Below, piece by piece: positions 8,091-17,553 of a DNA stretch of 64,000 nucleotides (position 1 is its first letter; every line of letters starts with the position of its first letter). Source of the DNA: Candidatus Schekmanbacteria bacterium. GTDB taxonomy: Bacteria > CSSED10-310 > JACPHN01. Location of the stretch: NCBI GenBank assembly GCA_016188575.1, contig JACPHN010000216.1:1-64000 (forward strand). Reading direction: 5' to 3'. The position numbers were made by a program, and so were the translations under genes. The notes below the pieces were generated by a model, which saw only the letters and a list, made by a program, of their open reading frames with translations, did not search any database and had not been told where the DNA came from.

Positions 8091-8098
8091 CGAAATCG

Positions 8099-9052
8099 AT
8101 GGCAGTTGGCGACAACTCTCAAAGCGCACTCGTGTGCACGAATCCCCGCCACGTGCCGGTGATGTTGGCCGAGGTCGTGTCGATTCTGCGGCCGGTGACC
8201 GCCGGGACGTACGTCGACTGTACTCTAGGCAGCGCGGGGCACGCCGCCGCGATTCTGGCCGCGTCGGCGCCGGCGGGTCGGCTGGTCGGAGTCGATCGCG
8301 ATACGGAGGCCGTAGCCCGTGCCCGCGAGGAGCTCGCGCGCTTTGGCGACCGCGCGGTTTGCTGGCAGATGGACTACCGCGATCTTCCGGCCAGGTGGGA
8401 GAGTGTGTGCGGCGGCCCCGTGAATGGCATCCTGGTCGACATGGGCGTCTCGCTCGAGCAGTTGCGCAGCGCCGAGCGCGGTTTCAGCTTTCGCGACGCG
8501 GGGCCGCTGGACATGCGCATGGACACGAGCCGCGAGGTTTCGCTGGCGGAGCTTATCAATACTGCCGACCTCGACTCTCTCGCGAAAATACTGCGTGATG
8601 GAGGCCAGGCGCGCTTTTCGTACCGCATTTCTCGCTTGATCTTGGAGCGCTTCGCCGCCGGTCGGCTGGCGACCACGGCGGACCTGGCAGCGGCGATCGA
8701 GGCGGCAATCCCGCGAAGGTTCAGGCCCCGGAGAATTCATCCGGCGACCGTCGCGTTTCAGGCCCTGCGCATCGCCGTGAATGCGGAGCTGGACAATCTC
8801 GCGAGCTTTCTCACCAGCGCCGCCGCTCGCCTCGGCCCGGGGGGCCGCCTGGTGGTCATCGCCTACCACTCGCTCGAGGACCGCATCGTCAAGGGGACCT
8901 TTCGCAACCTCGTGCAGACCCCGGCAACCGCTGCTGCCGTCACCTATGAGGGACCGCGCCGGATCATGAGGCCGACCGCGGCGGAAATCGCGGAAAACGC
9001 CTCGGCGCGCAGCGCCAAGCTGCGTTGGATCGAGCGGCGGGAAGAGGAGTGA
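8099..9052 (+). CDS. rsmH: 16S rRNA (cytosine1402-N4)-methyltransferase
   Basis: RsmH (MraW) methylates N4 of C1402 in 16S rRNA with S-adenosylmethionine. The protein opens with HVPVMLAEVV and shows the SAM-binding YVDCTLGSAGHAAAIL, the acidic VGVDRDTEA, and the family motifs GILVDMGVSLEQL, MDTSREVSLAELIN and VVIAYHSLEDRIVK. It has 317 residues, the usual length. The ATG at 8099 lies 8 bases after the mraZ stop. It is the second gene of the dcw operon, its normal position. Confidence 0.96.
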   Translation: MAVGDNSQSALVCTNPRHVPVMLAEVVSILRPVTAGTYVDCTLGSAGHAAAILAASAPAGRLVGVDRDTEAVARAREELARFGDRAVCWQMDYRDLPARWESVCGGPVNGILVDMGVSLEQLRSAERGFSFRDAGPLDMRMDTSREVSLAELINTADLDSLAKILRDGGQARFSYRISRLILERFAAGRLATTADLAAAIEAAIPRRFRPRRIHPATVAFQALRIAVNAELDNLASFLTSAAARLGPGGRLVVIAYHSLEDRIVKGTFRNLVQTPATAAAVTYEGPRRIMRPTAAEIAENASARSAKLRWIERREEE

Positions 9053-9059
9053 GACGCGC

Positions 9060-9395
9060 ATGGGAGGACGCCTCTTCAAGTTGGTTCGCAGTCGGCCTCG
9101 CCGCGGAGGGGTCGTTGCCCACATGCTGTTTCTTTCCGTCGCCCTGGCGCTGGTGATGATGATCTGGACCTGGTCCAACATTCGCACCGTAAGGATCGGC
9201 TACGAAGTCGCGAAACTTGAGCGCGAAATTGGGCAGCTCAGGAAGGAGAATACCCGCCTGTTGCTGGAACGGGACAAGGCCCGCGACTTCGACCGCATCG
9301 CGCGGCGCGCGGTCACCGAGCTGGGCATGGGGTATCCGAACCCGGAGCGCGTCTTTGTCGTGAGCGCTTCGGCTCCACCGGAGGCAACGCCATGA
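9060..9395 (+). CDS. ftsL: Cell division protein FtsL
   Basis: This is a small bitopic protein of the FtsQLB subcomplex. A basic cytoplasmic N-terminus (residues 1-18) is followed by one membrane segment (HMLFLSVALALVMMIWTW) and a periplasmic coiled coil of roughly 30 residues (KLEREIGQLRKENTRLLLER). It ends in an A-x-x-ELGMG-type region, as FtsL proteins commonly do. It has 111 residues. Sequence conservation in FtsL is low, so the call rests on topology and on position between rsmH and ftsI. Its stop overlaps the ftsI ATG in an ATGA. Confidence 0.88.
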   Translation: MGGRLFKLVRSRPRRGGVVAHMLFLSVALALVMMIWTWSNIRTVRIGYEVAKLEREIGQLRKENTRLLLERDKARDFDRIARRAVTELGMGYPNPERVFVVSASAPPEATP

Positions 9396-11251
9396 GAGCG
9401 TGGAGCGCGCGCAATGGCTCGGCGGCAGCGGACACGCGGCAGCATTTCCCGTCTCGGCGGCGCATGACCTTGCTTGCGGTGTTGTGGAGTCTCGGCATGC
9501 TGGCGGTAGCTGCGAAGCTCGTCCAGTTGCAGGTCATTGAGGCGGACGTGCTCGCGGCCCGCGCGCGCAACCAGCACGAGCGGCTGATCGCCTTGCCGGC
9601 GCGCCGCGGCGATATCTATGACCGCGGCCTGCGGTGCCTGGCGGCGACCGTGTCGGCCCCGTCGCTGTACGCCATACCGAGCGAGCTCGGGGACGTCCAG
9701 GAAGCGGCGCGCCAGATCGCTGCCGTCCTGAAGGTGGATCGGAGAAAGCTCGCGGATCGGCTCGCCTCATCGAGCTCATTCGTGTGGCTGAAGCGCAAGA
9801 CAGGCAAGGACGAGGCGGGTCGGATCCTGGCTCTTGGGCTGCCGGGCGTGGGTTGGCTCGAGGAGAATCTTCGCTCTTACCCGAACGGCTCGGTGGCGGG
9901 GCAGGTGATCGGCTTTGCAGGCGTCGATAACGTCGGGCTCGAGGGCCTGGAGCTTCGCCATGACGCGCTGCTCACCGGGAGCCAGGGCCGGGCGCTGGTG
10001 GGGCGCGACGCCCTGCAGCGCGCGTTCGTGGTCGGTCAGTGGCTGCTTTCCGAGCCCACCGCGGGCCGTGACGTCGTGGCATCGCTTGACGTCGTGCTGC
10101 AGTACCAGACCGAAAAGGCGCTGGCGGCAGCCGCGCTCAAAGAGCAGGCCGTCGCCGGCACCGCGATCGTGATGGACGTCCAGACCGGCGAGCTCTACGC
10201 CATGGCCAATTACCCACCCTTCGATCCGAACGCCTTTTCCGGAGCGCGTCCCGAGTCGCGGCGCAATCGCGCTGTGACCGACATGTTCGAGCCCGGTTCG
10301 ACGTTCAAGGTGGTCGCCATCGCCGCCGCGCTCGAGGCCGGGGTGGTGAAGGCGGAAACGATGATCGATGCGGCCGGGGGCGCGATCGACGTCGGGCCGC
10401 ATACGTTTCACGACTGGAAGACGTTTGGGAACCTGACGGTGGCCGAGGTTCTGGCCAATTCGTCGAACGTAGGTACCATCCGTATCGCGCAGAAGGCCGG
10501 GGCGGAGCAGCTCTACCGGACAATTCGGCGGTTCGGGTTCGGCAGCCCGACTGGCGTGGATCTGCCCGGCGAGGCTGCCGGCATGCTGGCGCCGCCGGGG
10601 CGATGGTCGGCAACGTCGCTCGGCGCCATCGCCATCGGCCAGGAAATTTCGGCCACGCTTCTGCAGTCGGCCGTGGCATACGCGGCGATCGCCAACGGCG
10701 GCTACTTGGTGACACCCAGAATGACGCTGCGGGCCCTGGATGAAGGAGACGTCGCAGGAACGCTCGGAAGTCCGGTTACCGCGCGACGCGCGCGTGCGGA
10801 CGCTCTGGCGAACCTGCCGCGGGCGATTTCCGAACCGGTGGCGCACCAGCTTCAGCGGATGCTGTGCGCGGTTGTGGACGACGGGACGGGCGCGAAGGCA
10901 GCGATCGCCGGCTACTCGGTTGGCGGCAAGACGGGGACGGCGCAAAAAGTGGACAGTGAGGGTGGGTATTCCATGACGCGGTCGGTCGCGTCCTTCGTGG
11001 GATTTCTCCCGGCACAGGCTCCGCGGGTGGTTGTGGCCGTAGCGCTGGACGAGCCGCGCGCACACCGCTGGGCCTCGTCGTCGGCGGCGCCGCTCTTCCG
11101 CGACGTGGCCTGGCATGCGATAACGCGCCTGCGTATTCCGCGCGAACCCGCCAATTGGCAGACGGCCGGGTTATCCGGCACCCCGGTCAGTCGGTTTTCT
11201 GCTCTCGGCGATGCGCCATGTCGGCCGGGTGCAAACGGCTGTGGAGGCTAG
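9392..11251 (+). CDS. ftsI: Septal peptidoglycan transpeptidase (class B PBP) FtsI
   Basis: FtsI cross-links septal peptidoglycan in the periplasm, working with FtsW. One N-terminal membrane segment lies at about residues 27-45. The dimerisation domain has ARRGDIYDRGL, and the transpeptidase domain carries all three active-site motifs: S303-T-F-K306, S357-S-N359 and K513-T-G515. There is no PASTA repeat. The 619-residue protein ends in a Gly/Cys-containing tail (residues from about 590) of no known function. In most Gram-negative clusters murE and murF would follow. Here mraY begins 3 bases after the stop. Confidence 0.95.
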   Translation: MRAWSARNGSAAADTRQHFPSRRRMTLLAVLWSLGMLAVAAKLVQLQVIEADVLAARARNQHERLIALPARRGDIYDRGLRCLAATVSAPSLYAIPSELGDVQEAARQIAAVLKVDRRKLADRLASSSSFVWLKRKTGKDEAGRILALGLPGVGWLEENLRSYPNGSVAGQVIGFAGVDNVGLEGLELRHDALLTGSQGRALVGRDALQRAFVVGQWLLSEPTAGRDVVASLDVVLQYQTEKALAAAALKEQAVAGTAIVMDVQTGELYAMANYPPFDPNAFSGARPESRRNRAVTDMFEPGSTFKVVAIAAALEAGVVKAETMIDAAGGAIDVGPHTFHDWKTFGNLTVAEVLANSSNVGTIRIAQKAGAEQLYRTIRRFGFGSPTGVDLPGEAAGMLAPPGRWSATSLGAIAIGQEISATLLQSAVAYAAIANGGYLVTPRMTLRALDEGDVAGTLGSPVTARRARADALANLPRAISEPVAHQLQRMLCAVVDDGTGAKAAIAGYSVGGKTGTAQKVDSEGGYSMTRSVASFVGFLPAQAPRVVVAVALDEPRAHRWASSSAAPLFRDVAWHAITRLRIPREPANWQTAGLSGTPVSRFSALGDAPCRPGANGCGG

Positions 11252-11253
11252 CC

Positions 11254-12336
11254 TTGCTGTACCACCTGCTCTATCCGCTTAGCTCCAAGCTGGCCGTCCT
11301 TAATCTGTTCCGGTACATCACCTTTCGGGCCGCGTATGCCGCGCTAACCGCATTGCTGATCTCGCTCCTGCTGGGGCCGACCGTGATTCGGCGTCTGCGG
11401 GCGATTCAGGTCGGGCAGCAGGTTCGCAAGGATGGGCCGCAAACGCATTTGTCCAAGGCGGGGACGCCGACGATGGGAGGGCTGTTGATCTTGCTCGCCA
11501 CCGTCGTGCCTACGCTGATGTGGGCCGATCTTTCCAACCTGGCGATTTGGCTGGCGCTGGCGAGTCTTGTCGGTTGCGGTGCAATCGGGGTGCTGGACGA
11601 CCTTGCGAAGGTTCGGGGCAAGTCGTCGGCGGGGCTCGCCGCGCGCGGGAAGCTGGTTCTGCAGTGGACGCTGGCTCTCGGGGTGGGCGCGGTGCTCACG
11701 TGGTTGCCGCCTGCCGAAGGCATGTCAGCTCTGCAGGTGCCGGTGCTCAAGCATGTTCATCTGGAGCTCGGCGTGCTTTACGTGCTGTTCGCGGGCCTGG
11801 TGATCGTTGGCAGCTCGAATGCGGTCAACCTCACGGACGGACTGGACGGACTGGCGATCGGGCCGGTGACGATCGCCGCGGGGACGTTCGCGGTGCTGTC
11901 TTACGTGGCCGGGCATTCGGTGGCGGCCGGCTATCTCGGCATTGACTACCTGCGGCACGCGGGAGAGCTCTCCGTTTTTTGTGCCGCACTGTTTGGCGCG
12001 GGCCTCGGCTTCTTGTGGTTCAACGCCTTTCCGGCCCAAGTGTTCATGGGCGACTCGGGTTCTCTGGCGCTTGGGGGCGCTCTGGGATGCGTGGCGCTGC
12101 TGGTCAAGCAGGAGCTCTTGCTGGTGGTGATCGGTGGAGTCTTTGTGGCCGAAGCGCTATCCGTCCTCGTACAAGTTGGCAGTTTCAAGCTGTTTGGCCG
12201 GCGAGTGTTCGACATGGCACCGTTGCATCACCACTTTGAGATGCGAGGGCTCAGCGAACCGAAGATCATTGTTCGCTTTTGGATCGTGTCCATACTGTTG
12301 GCAGTTTTTGCCTTGAGCACCCTGAAGATAAGATAA
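11254..12336 (+). CDS. mraY: Phospho-N-acetylmuramoyl-pentapeptide transferase
   Basis: MraY makes lipid I on the inner membrane from UDP-MurNAc-pentapeptide and undecaprenyl phosphate. It is a polytopic protein with family signatures DGPQTHLSKAGTPTMGG, the Asp pair in GVLDDLAK, NAVNLTDGLDGLAIG, NAFPAQVFMGDSGSLALGG and a HHHFE near the end. The TTG at 11254 sits 6 bases after GGAGG and gives LYHLLYPLS as N-terminus and 360 residues, the same as Escherichia coli MraY. An upstream in-frame ATG at 11218 would add a non-conserved tail lying inside ftsI. Confidence 0.96.
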   Translation: MLYHLLYPLSSKLAVLNLFRYITFRAAYAALTALLISLLLGPTVIRRLRAIQVGQQVRKDGPQTHLSKAGTPTMGGLLILLATVVPTLMWADLSNLAIWLALASLVGCGAIGVLDDLAKVRGKSSAGLAARGKLVLQWTLALGVGAVLTWLPPAEGMSALQVPVLKHVHLELGVLYVLFAGLVIVGSSNAVNLTDGLDGLAIGPVTIAAGTFAVLSYVAGHSVAAGYLGIDYLRHAGELSVFCAALFGAGLGFLWFNAFPAQVFMGDSGSLALGGALGCVALLVKQELLLVVIGGVFVAEALSVLVQVGSFKLFGRRVFDMAPLHHHFEMRGLSEPKIIVRFWIVSILLAVFALSTLKIR

Positions 12337-12340
12337 GAAG

Positions 12341-13837
12341 ATGTTGACCTCGGCGAACAACAGCGAAACAAAGCCGTTTCAGCGGGGGAGCGCCGCCTGT
12401 CTGTGGTTGCACGGGCGGCGCGTGCTGGTCCTCGGTGCCGGGCGTTCGGGGAAGTCAATAGCGCGCCTGTGCAGCGAGCTTGGTGCGAAAGTCCTGGTCA
12501 GTGACCGCGACGCGACCGTCGAGCTTCCCACCTGCGGCCAGGCCGTGCCGTGGTCCGAGGCTCCGGCACTGCTCGCGAACGGCCCTGGTGTCGATGTTCT
12601 CGTGCCGTCGCCCGGAGTGCCCGCGAATGTACCCGTGTTGGTTGCGGCGCGCGCCTTGGGGCTACCCGTGATGGGCGACATCGAGCTCGTGTGGCGGCTC
12701 ACGCGCGCTCCCTTCATCGCGATAACCGGCACCAATGGCAAGAGCACCACGACGATGCTGGTCGCCGAAATGCTCCGCCAGGCGGGGTTCCCGGTGCTCG
12801 TAGGGGGAAACATCGGCATTCCCGTCGCGGATCTCTATTCGCAAGTAACGCAGGAGAGCCTGGTGGTCGTGGAAATCTCGACATTCCAAATCGAGGCGCT
12901 CGACCGCTTCCGCCCCGAGATCGCCGTGGTGCTCAACGTAACCGAGGATCACCTCGATCGGCATGGCAGCTTTGCGCGTTACGCCGAGCTCAAGCAGGAC
13001 CTCGCGCGCAGGCAAGGGGGCCCCGTGCGCGCGGCGATCCTCAACGCGGACGACCCTGTGCTTTCGCGGTTGGCGGTAGAGCTTCGGGAGCAGTTTTGCG
13101 GCGGGCAGCAACTGCTGACCACTTCGATCATCCGCCCGCGCGGCGTCGACGGATGGCTGCAAGACGACGGGAACCTGGCCATCCGGGTAGAAACGAACGC
13201 GCTGGAGGTTGATGCGGCGGGAGCGCGAGTCGTTTCGCTCCTGAAAACCACTGATATTCCCTATCTCGCGTCCGGTGGATTGACGCCGGCAACGAACGCG
13301 CTTGCGGCGGCGCTCGCCGCGAGGGCGCTTGGGGCGGATATCGCGGCCATCCGTACGGCGCTACGGGAGCTCCCGGGCCTGCCGCACCGCCAGGAAGTGG
13401 TGGCGACGGTCCGCGGCGTCTCCTACGTCAACGACTCCAAGGCCACCAACCTGGGTGCGGTCGTTGCGGCGTTGGACGGCTACGCGACTCGCGAGCTCCC
13501 CTACATTCACCTGATTCTCGGAGGGCGCGACAAGGGGGCCGTTTTTGAGGAGCTGTTGCCGCGGTTTGCCGGTCGCGTCGCCCGCGTGCTGATCGTCGGA
13601 GAGTGCGCGGAGAAGGTGGCCGCGGCGTTTTCCGGAAAGCTCGCGCTCGAGCTGGCCGGGACGGTCGAGAACGCGGTGCGCATCGCGGGCCGTTCAGCGC
13701 GGGCCGGCGAGATTGTGCTCCTGTCGCCGGCGTGCGCCTCATACGATCAGTTCCGCAACTACGAGGAGCGAGGTCAGGTATTTCGCACCGCAGCGCAAGC
13801 GCTCAGGCTCGAAGCTGCGGCCGGGAGCGCCCCATGA
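12341..13837 (+). CDS. murD: UDP-N-acetylmuramoyl-L-alanine--D-glutamate ligase
   Basis: MurD adds D-glutamate to UDP-MurNAc-L-Ala using ATP in the cytoplasm. Domain 1 has a Rossmann start (RRVLVLGAGRSGKSIARL). The Mur ligase P-loop is ITGTNGKSTTTMLVAE, followed by EISTFQIE, NVTEDHLDRHGS, VNDSKATNLGA and LILGGRDKG, all typical of MurD. It has 498 residues, a little long, with an N-terminal extension of about 25 residues before the core. It starts 4 bases after mraY, and its stop overlaps the ftsW start (ATGA). Confidence 0.96.
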   Translation: MLTSANNSETKPFQRGSAACLWLHGRRVLVLGAGRSGKSIARLCSELGAKVLVSDRDATVELPTCGQAVPWSEAPALLANGPGVDVLVPSPGVPANVPVLVAARALGLPVMGDIELVWRLTRAPFIAITGTNGKSTTTMLVAEMLRQAGFPVLVGGNIGIPVADLYSQVTQESLVVVEISTFQIEALDRFRPEIAVVLNVTEDHLDRHGSFARYAELKQDLARRQGGPVRAAILNADDPVLSRLAVELREQFCGGQQLLTTSIIRPRGVDGWLQDDGNLAIRVETNALEVDAAGARVVSLLKTTDIPYLASGGLTPATNALAAALAARALGADIAAIRTALRELPGLPHRQEVVATVRGVSYVNDSKATNLGAVVAALDGYATRELPYIHLILGGRDKGAVFEELLPRFAGRVARVLIVGECAEKVAAAFSGKLALELAGTVENAVRIAGRSARAGEIVLLSPACASYDQFRNYEERGQVFRTAAQALRLEAAAGSAP

Positions 13838-15111
13838 TGCTGCTCGCTCAGGTGCGCTTTCGTTACCATCGCGGAGATCGAGCCGCCGCGGCCCGGGTCA
13901 GCTCGCCGCCGACCTCGGCTCCGGCGAGGGACCGAACCTTTGATTTCCCAATTCGCTGGAGCACGATTCGCGGCGGCCTGGACCCCTGGATTGTCGGGCC
14001 GGTATTCGTCTTGTTGTCGCTCGGGCTGGTGATGGTGTTTTCGGCGAGCGCCTTCATTGCTGAGCGGGATTATGGAAGCCACGGTCATTACTTGTGGCGC
14101 CAGGCGGTTTTCGCGCTCATCGGACTGGCGGTAATGGCCCTTGCGGCGCTCGTCGATTACCGCGTGACTCTGCGGTTTACCTACCCCCTCGTGGTGCTGG
14201 TGCTCGCGCTGCTGGCGCTCGTGTTGGTGTCGCCGTTTGGGCACGCCGTGGGTGGTGCGCGCCGCTGGCTTGTGGTCGGGAACATGACGATTCAACCTGC
14301 GGAATTTGCAAAACCAGCGCTGATTCTCTACCTGGCGCAGTTGCTGCCCCGGAAGGGGGCGGCGATCCGGTCCTTCTCGCAGGGATTGCTGCCCGCGCTG
14401 ATCGTGCTTGGGGTCGTTCTGGTGCTCCTTCTGCTTGAACCCGACCTGGGCACGGCCCTGCTGCTGGCGGGCGTGGTAGTGGCGATCCTGGTGGCCGCGG
14501 GCGCATGGTTGCCGCACGTCGCCCTGCTTGGGCTGTTGTCGGTTCCGGTCCTTCTCGGGCTGATCTGGAACGTCGCATATCGGCGCCGCCGGTTACTGAC
14601 TTTTCTCGATCCCTGGGCGGATCCCTCCGACGCCGGATTCCAGATCGTGCAGTCCTTCCTGGCGTTCGCCTCCGGTGGCGCCTGGGGCGTCGGTCTTGGC
14701 GATGGGCGCCAGAAACTGTTCTTTCTTCCGGAGCCGCATACGGACTTCATCTTCTCCGTGATCGGCGAGGAGCTCGGCCTGGTGGGGACGATCGCGGCGA
14801 TGGCTGCCGTTGCGGTTCTGATCTGGCGAGCCGTCGCGGTGGCGAGGCGCACTGCGGATCCGCGTGGAGCGCTTCTGGCGTTTGGGGTGGCGGCACTGCT
14901 TGGCGGGCAGTCGCTGATTCACATGGGAGTGGCGGTCGGGATTTTGCCCACCAAAGGGTTGCCACTGCCGCTCGTTTCATACGGCGGCAGCTCACTGACC
15001 GCAACGATGCTCTGTATCGGGCTGCTGTTGAGTGTCGCGGCGCCTCGGCACGTGAGCGCCGCCGACAGCGCGGCGGATGGTCTCTCGGTTCGCGCGGGCA
15101 GGATTACATGA
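13834..15111 (+). CDS. ftsW: Septal peptidoglycan polymerase FtsW
   Basis: FtsW is a SEDS-family glycosyltransferase that polymerises lipid II at the septum. After about 45 soluble residues there are some ten membrane segments. Family motifs include VVGNMTIQPAEFAKPALILY, LLLEPDLGTALLLAGVVV, EPHTDFIFSVIGEELGLVG (with the catalytic-type Asp) and the SEDS signature GILPTKGLPLPLVSYGGSS. It has 425 residues. The ATG at 13834 overlaps the murD stop, and its own stop overlaps the murC ATG. murG, normally next, is absent. Confidence 0.95.
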   Translation: MMLLAQVRFRYHRGDRAAAARVSSPPTSAPARDRTFDFPIRWSTIRGGLDPWIVGPVFVLLSLGLVMVFSASAFIAERDYGSHGHYLWRQAVFALIGLAVMALAALVDYRVTLRFTYPLVVLVLALLALVLVSPFGHAVGGARRWLVVGNMTIQPAEFAKPALILYLAQLLPRKGAAIRSFSQGLLPALIVLGVVLVLLLLEPDLGTALLLAGVVVAILVAAGAWLPHVALLGLLSVPVLLGLIWNVAYRRRRLLTFLDPWADPSDAGFQIVQSFLAFASGGAWGVGLGDGRQKLFFLPEPHTDFIFSVIGEELGLVGTIAAMAAVAVLIWRAVAVARRTADPRGALLAFGVAALLGGQSLIHMGVAVGILPTKGLPLPLVSYGGSSLTATMLCIGLLLSVAAPRHVSAADSAADGLSVRAGRIT

Positions 15112-16529
15112 GCAACCTCGAGCGCGGCGCGATTCATTTTGTCGGGATCGGCGGCGTCGGCATGAGCGCCATCGCCGAGATCGTCGCGCGCCGCGCGGGC
15201 GTGCGGGTGACTGGCTCGGATCGCGTGGCCAGTGCGACGACGCAGCGGCTTGCCGACCTCGGTGTGCGGGTGACAATCGGGCATACTGCGGCGGTGGTGG
15301 CGGGAGCCGAGCTCGTCGTCCTCTCGTCGGCCATTCCGGCTGACAATCCGGAGCGGCTCGAAGCGGAGCGCCGCGGGATTCCGGTGATTTCCCGGGCGCG
15401 GATGCTGGCGAGTCTGATGAAGGGCCAGCGGTCCATAGCGATCTCGGGAAGTCATGGGAAGTCGACGACGACCTGGATGGTCGCGACATTGGCGATCGAG
15501 GCGGAGCTGGATCCGACGGTGGTCGTCGGAGGCCGCCTGGCCGGGTTGGGAGGCGGCGCTCGCTGTGGCGATGGTGACCTCGTGGTCGTTGAGGCGGACG
15601 AGAGTGACGGCTCTTTTCTGGAGCTGGACCCGCTCGGCGCGATCGTGACGAATGTGGATCGCGAGCATCTGTCGCATTTCGGCTCATTTGAAGCGTTGCG
15701 CGAGGCGTTCGTCTCGTTTGCGGCCGCGCTCCCTGCGAACGGCTTGCTCGTTGTGCCTCACGACGACGGGCTGACGGCGCGCCTGCGGCACGCGGCGCGC
15801 TGCCCGGTGGTGACGTTCGGGTTCGCCGCCGGTACGGGGGAGCCCGCGGCCGCGGCGGCGGACGTGACCGCCAGGCGTCTTTCTCATTCGCCGGCGGAGA
15901 CGCTCTTCGATCTCATCGTGCGCGGCGAGACAGTCGTCCGCGTTGCCCTGCCGGTGCCCGGCATTCACAATGTGCGCAACGCCCTGGCGGCGGCCGCCAC
16001 GGCGCACTGGCTCGGCATCCCCGCGGCGCGCATCGCCTCCGGGTTGGCGCGTTTCGTGCCGGTGGGACGGCGGCTCGAGCTGCTCGGCGAGGCCGCGGGC
16101 ATCACGGTTGTCGATGACTACGCCCACCACCCCCGGGAAATCGACGCCACTCTCGACGGCGCTCGTCAGGCGTATGCCGACCGGCGCCTGGTCGTACTGT
16201 TTCAGCCCCATCGCTACACGCGGACGCGCGAGCTCGCGGAAGAGTTTCCGCGGGCGCTGGCGGGAGCTTCCCTGTGCTTTGTGACCGACATCTATGCGGC
16301 CGGCGAAAGTCCGGTTGCGGGTGTGAGCGCCGAATGGCTCGTCGAAGCGGCAAGGCGAGCAGGTAACGAGCACGTGTGCTACGTGCCGAGCAATCACATC
16401 GTTCGCATCGTGGGTAGCCAATTGGAGCCGGGCGACGTCCTGTTGTGTCTTGGCGCCGGCAACGTCAATCAATCGGGACGAGACGTCCTGGCGATGCTGG
16501 CGCGTGGTGTCGCCGCGGAGGCACATTGA
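15108..16529 (+). CDS. murC: UDP-N-acetylmuramate--L-alanine ligase
   Basis: MurC adds L-alanine to UDP-MurNAc, the first step of peptide-stem synthesis. It opens with IHFVGIGGVGMSAIAE, the MurC signature. The P-loop region is GSHGKSTTT, where most MurC proteins have GTHGKTTTT, a mild variation. EADESDGSF, NVDREHLSHFGS, GIHNVRNALAA, DDYAHHPREI and FQPHRYTRT follow, all family hallmarks. It has 473 residues. Its start overlaps the ftsW stop in an ATGA. murB and ddl, which usually follow, are missing. ftsQ begins 3 bases later. Confidence 0.96.
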   Translation: MSNLERGAIHFVGIGGVGMSAIAEIVARRAGVRVTGSDRVASATTQRLADLGVRVTIGHTAAVVAGAELVVLSSAIPADNPERLEAERRGIPVISRARMLASLMKGQRSIAISGSHGKSTTTWMVATLAIEAELDPTVVVGGRLAGLGGGARCGDGDLVVVEADESDGSFLELDPLGAIVTNVDREHLSHFGSFEALREAFVSFAAALPANGLLVVPHDDGLTARLRHAARCPVVTFGFAAGTGEPAAAAADVTARRLSHSPAETLFDLIVRGETVVRVALPVPGIHNVRNALAAAATAHWLGIPAARIASGLARFVPVGRRLELLGEAAGITVVDDYAHHPREIDATLDGARQAYADRRLVVLFQPHRYTRTRELAEEFPRALAGASLCFVTDIYAAGESPVAGVSAEWLVEAARRAGNEHVCYVPSNHIVRIVGSQLEPGDVLLCLGAGNVNQSGRDVLAMLARGVAAEAH

Positions 16530-16532
16530 GCG

Positions 16533-17552
16533 ATGGCGGCCGAGCAGATTGCGAGAAACCGGGCGGGAATCTCCGGGGTGCTGAGCGGGCAACGCCGCAG
16601 CCGTGCGTGGCGGCCTCCCGAGCGCAATGGCGCGGGGACCGCCTGGCTTCTGGGTGCATCGGATGTCGCGCCGCGCAAGCCACCGGTGACCCCACCCACA
16701 GGGCGCCTGGGTCGCTTGCCGCGTGCGCGCCGGGAAGGTGCGGCGGTGCCGCTGCGAGATCGGATTCGCCTGCGCACGATCGTGACGCCGATTTTGCTCA
16801 CCCTGGTGGGGTGCGGCGCCCTGTGGCTGGGCCGGGAAGCATGGTTTCGGGTGCTGCGCAGTGAGCTCTTTCTGGTGCGCGAGCTCACCGTGACCGGAGC
16901 GCAGACCCTCAGCAGCGGTGAAATCCTGGCCACGGCCGGGTTGACCTACCGGTTGAGCTTGCTAAAGCTCGATCCGGAGGCGTTGCGGAAGCGTCTGATC
17001 GCCCACCCGCGGGTCGCCGGCGCCGCGGTGAAGCTGGATTATCCGGGCGCGGTTGCGGTAACCGTGAGCGAACGGGCACCATCCTTTCTGCTGTGCCCCG
17101 ATCCTGGCACGCGGCCGCGGGGTTCCAAGGCCGCGAATTCGCCCTGTCAGGTCGTGTCTGGCGATGGCGTGTTGATCGGCGAGGCCCGCCCGAGCGATCG
17201 CCCGGAATCACTGGCGAGGTTGTACCACGCCCTGGATGCGGCACCGGCCGGAGCGCGACTGAAGAGGTCGATCCTCGCGCTATGGGCGCATCTTGGTGCT
17301 CCGGGTGGCCAGGGACACGGCAAGGTGGAGCAGATCCTGCTGACGTCACATGGCGTCGAGGTGTGCCTGCCGCAGGGGTGGCGCGTAAAGGTGGGTTACG
17401 AGTCCGCACTGGAGCAGTGGCGGCGCTTCGAGGCGGTCCGGGCCACGGCGTTCTGGGCGCAAAGCGTCGCGAGTGGCGGACGCGCCGGGGGAGCTGTCGA
17501 CGCGCGGTGGCAAAACCAGGTCGTGGCGCGGCCGAGCGGTAGCGGAGGCTAG
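16533..17552 (+). CDS. ftsQ: Cell division protein FtsQ
   Basis: FtsQ is a bitopic divisome scaffold. The cytoplasmic N-terminus is long (about 80 residues), rich in Arg, Pro and Gly, and without recognised motifs. A membrane segment (TIVTPILLTLVGCGALWL) is followed by a POTRA domain (VLRSELFLVRELTVTGAQTL, about residues 108-180) and an FtsQ/DivIB beta-domain. The C-terminal 30 residues are Gly/Ala-rich. It has 339 residues. Identification rests on topology, the POTRA segment and its place between murC and ftsA. Confidence 0.88.
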   Translation: MAAEQIARNRAGISGVLSGQRRSRAWRPPERNGAGTAWLLGASDVAPRKPPVTPPTGRLGRLPRARREGAAVPLRDRIRLRTIVTPILLTLVGCGALWLGREAWFRVLRSELFLVRELTVTGAQTLSSGEILATAGLTYRLSLLKLDPEALRKRLIAHPRVAGAAVKLDYPGAVAVTVSERAPSFLLCPDPGTRPRGSKAANSPCQVVSGDGVLIGEARPSDRPESLARLYHALDAAPAGARLKRSILALWAHLGAPGGQGHGKVEQILLTSHGVEVCLPQGWRVKVGYESALEQWRRFEAVRATAFWAQSVASGGRAGGAVDARWQNQVVARPSGSGG

Positions 17553-17553
17553 G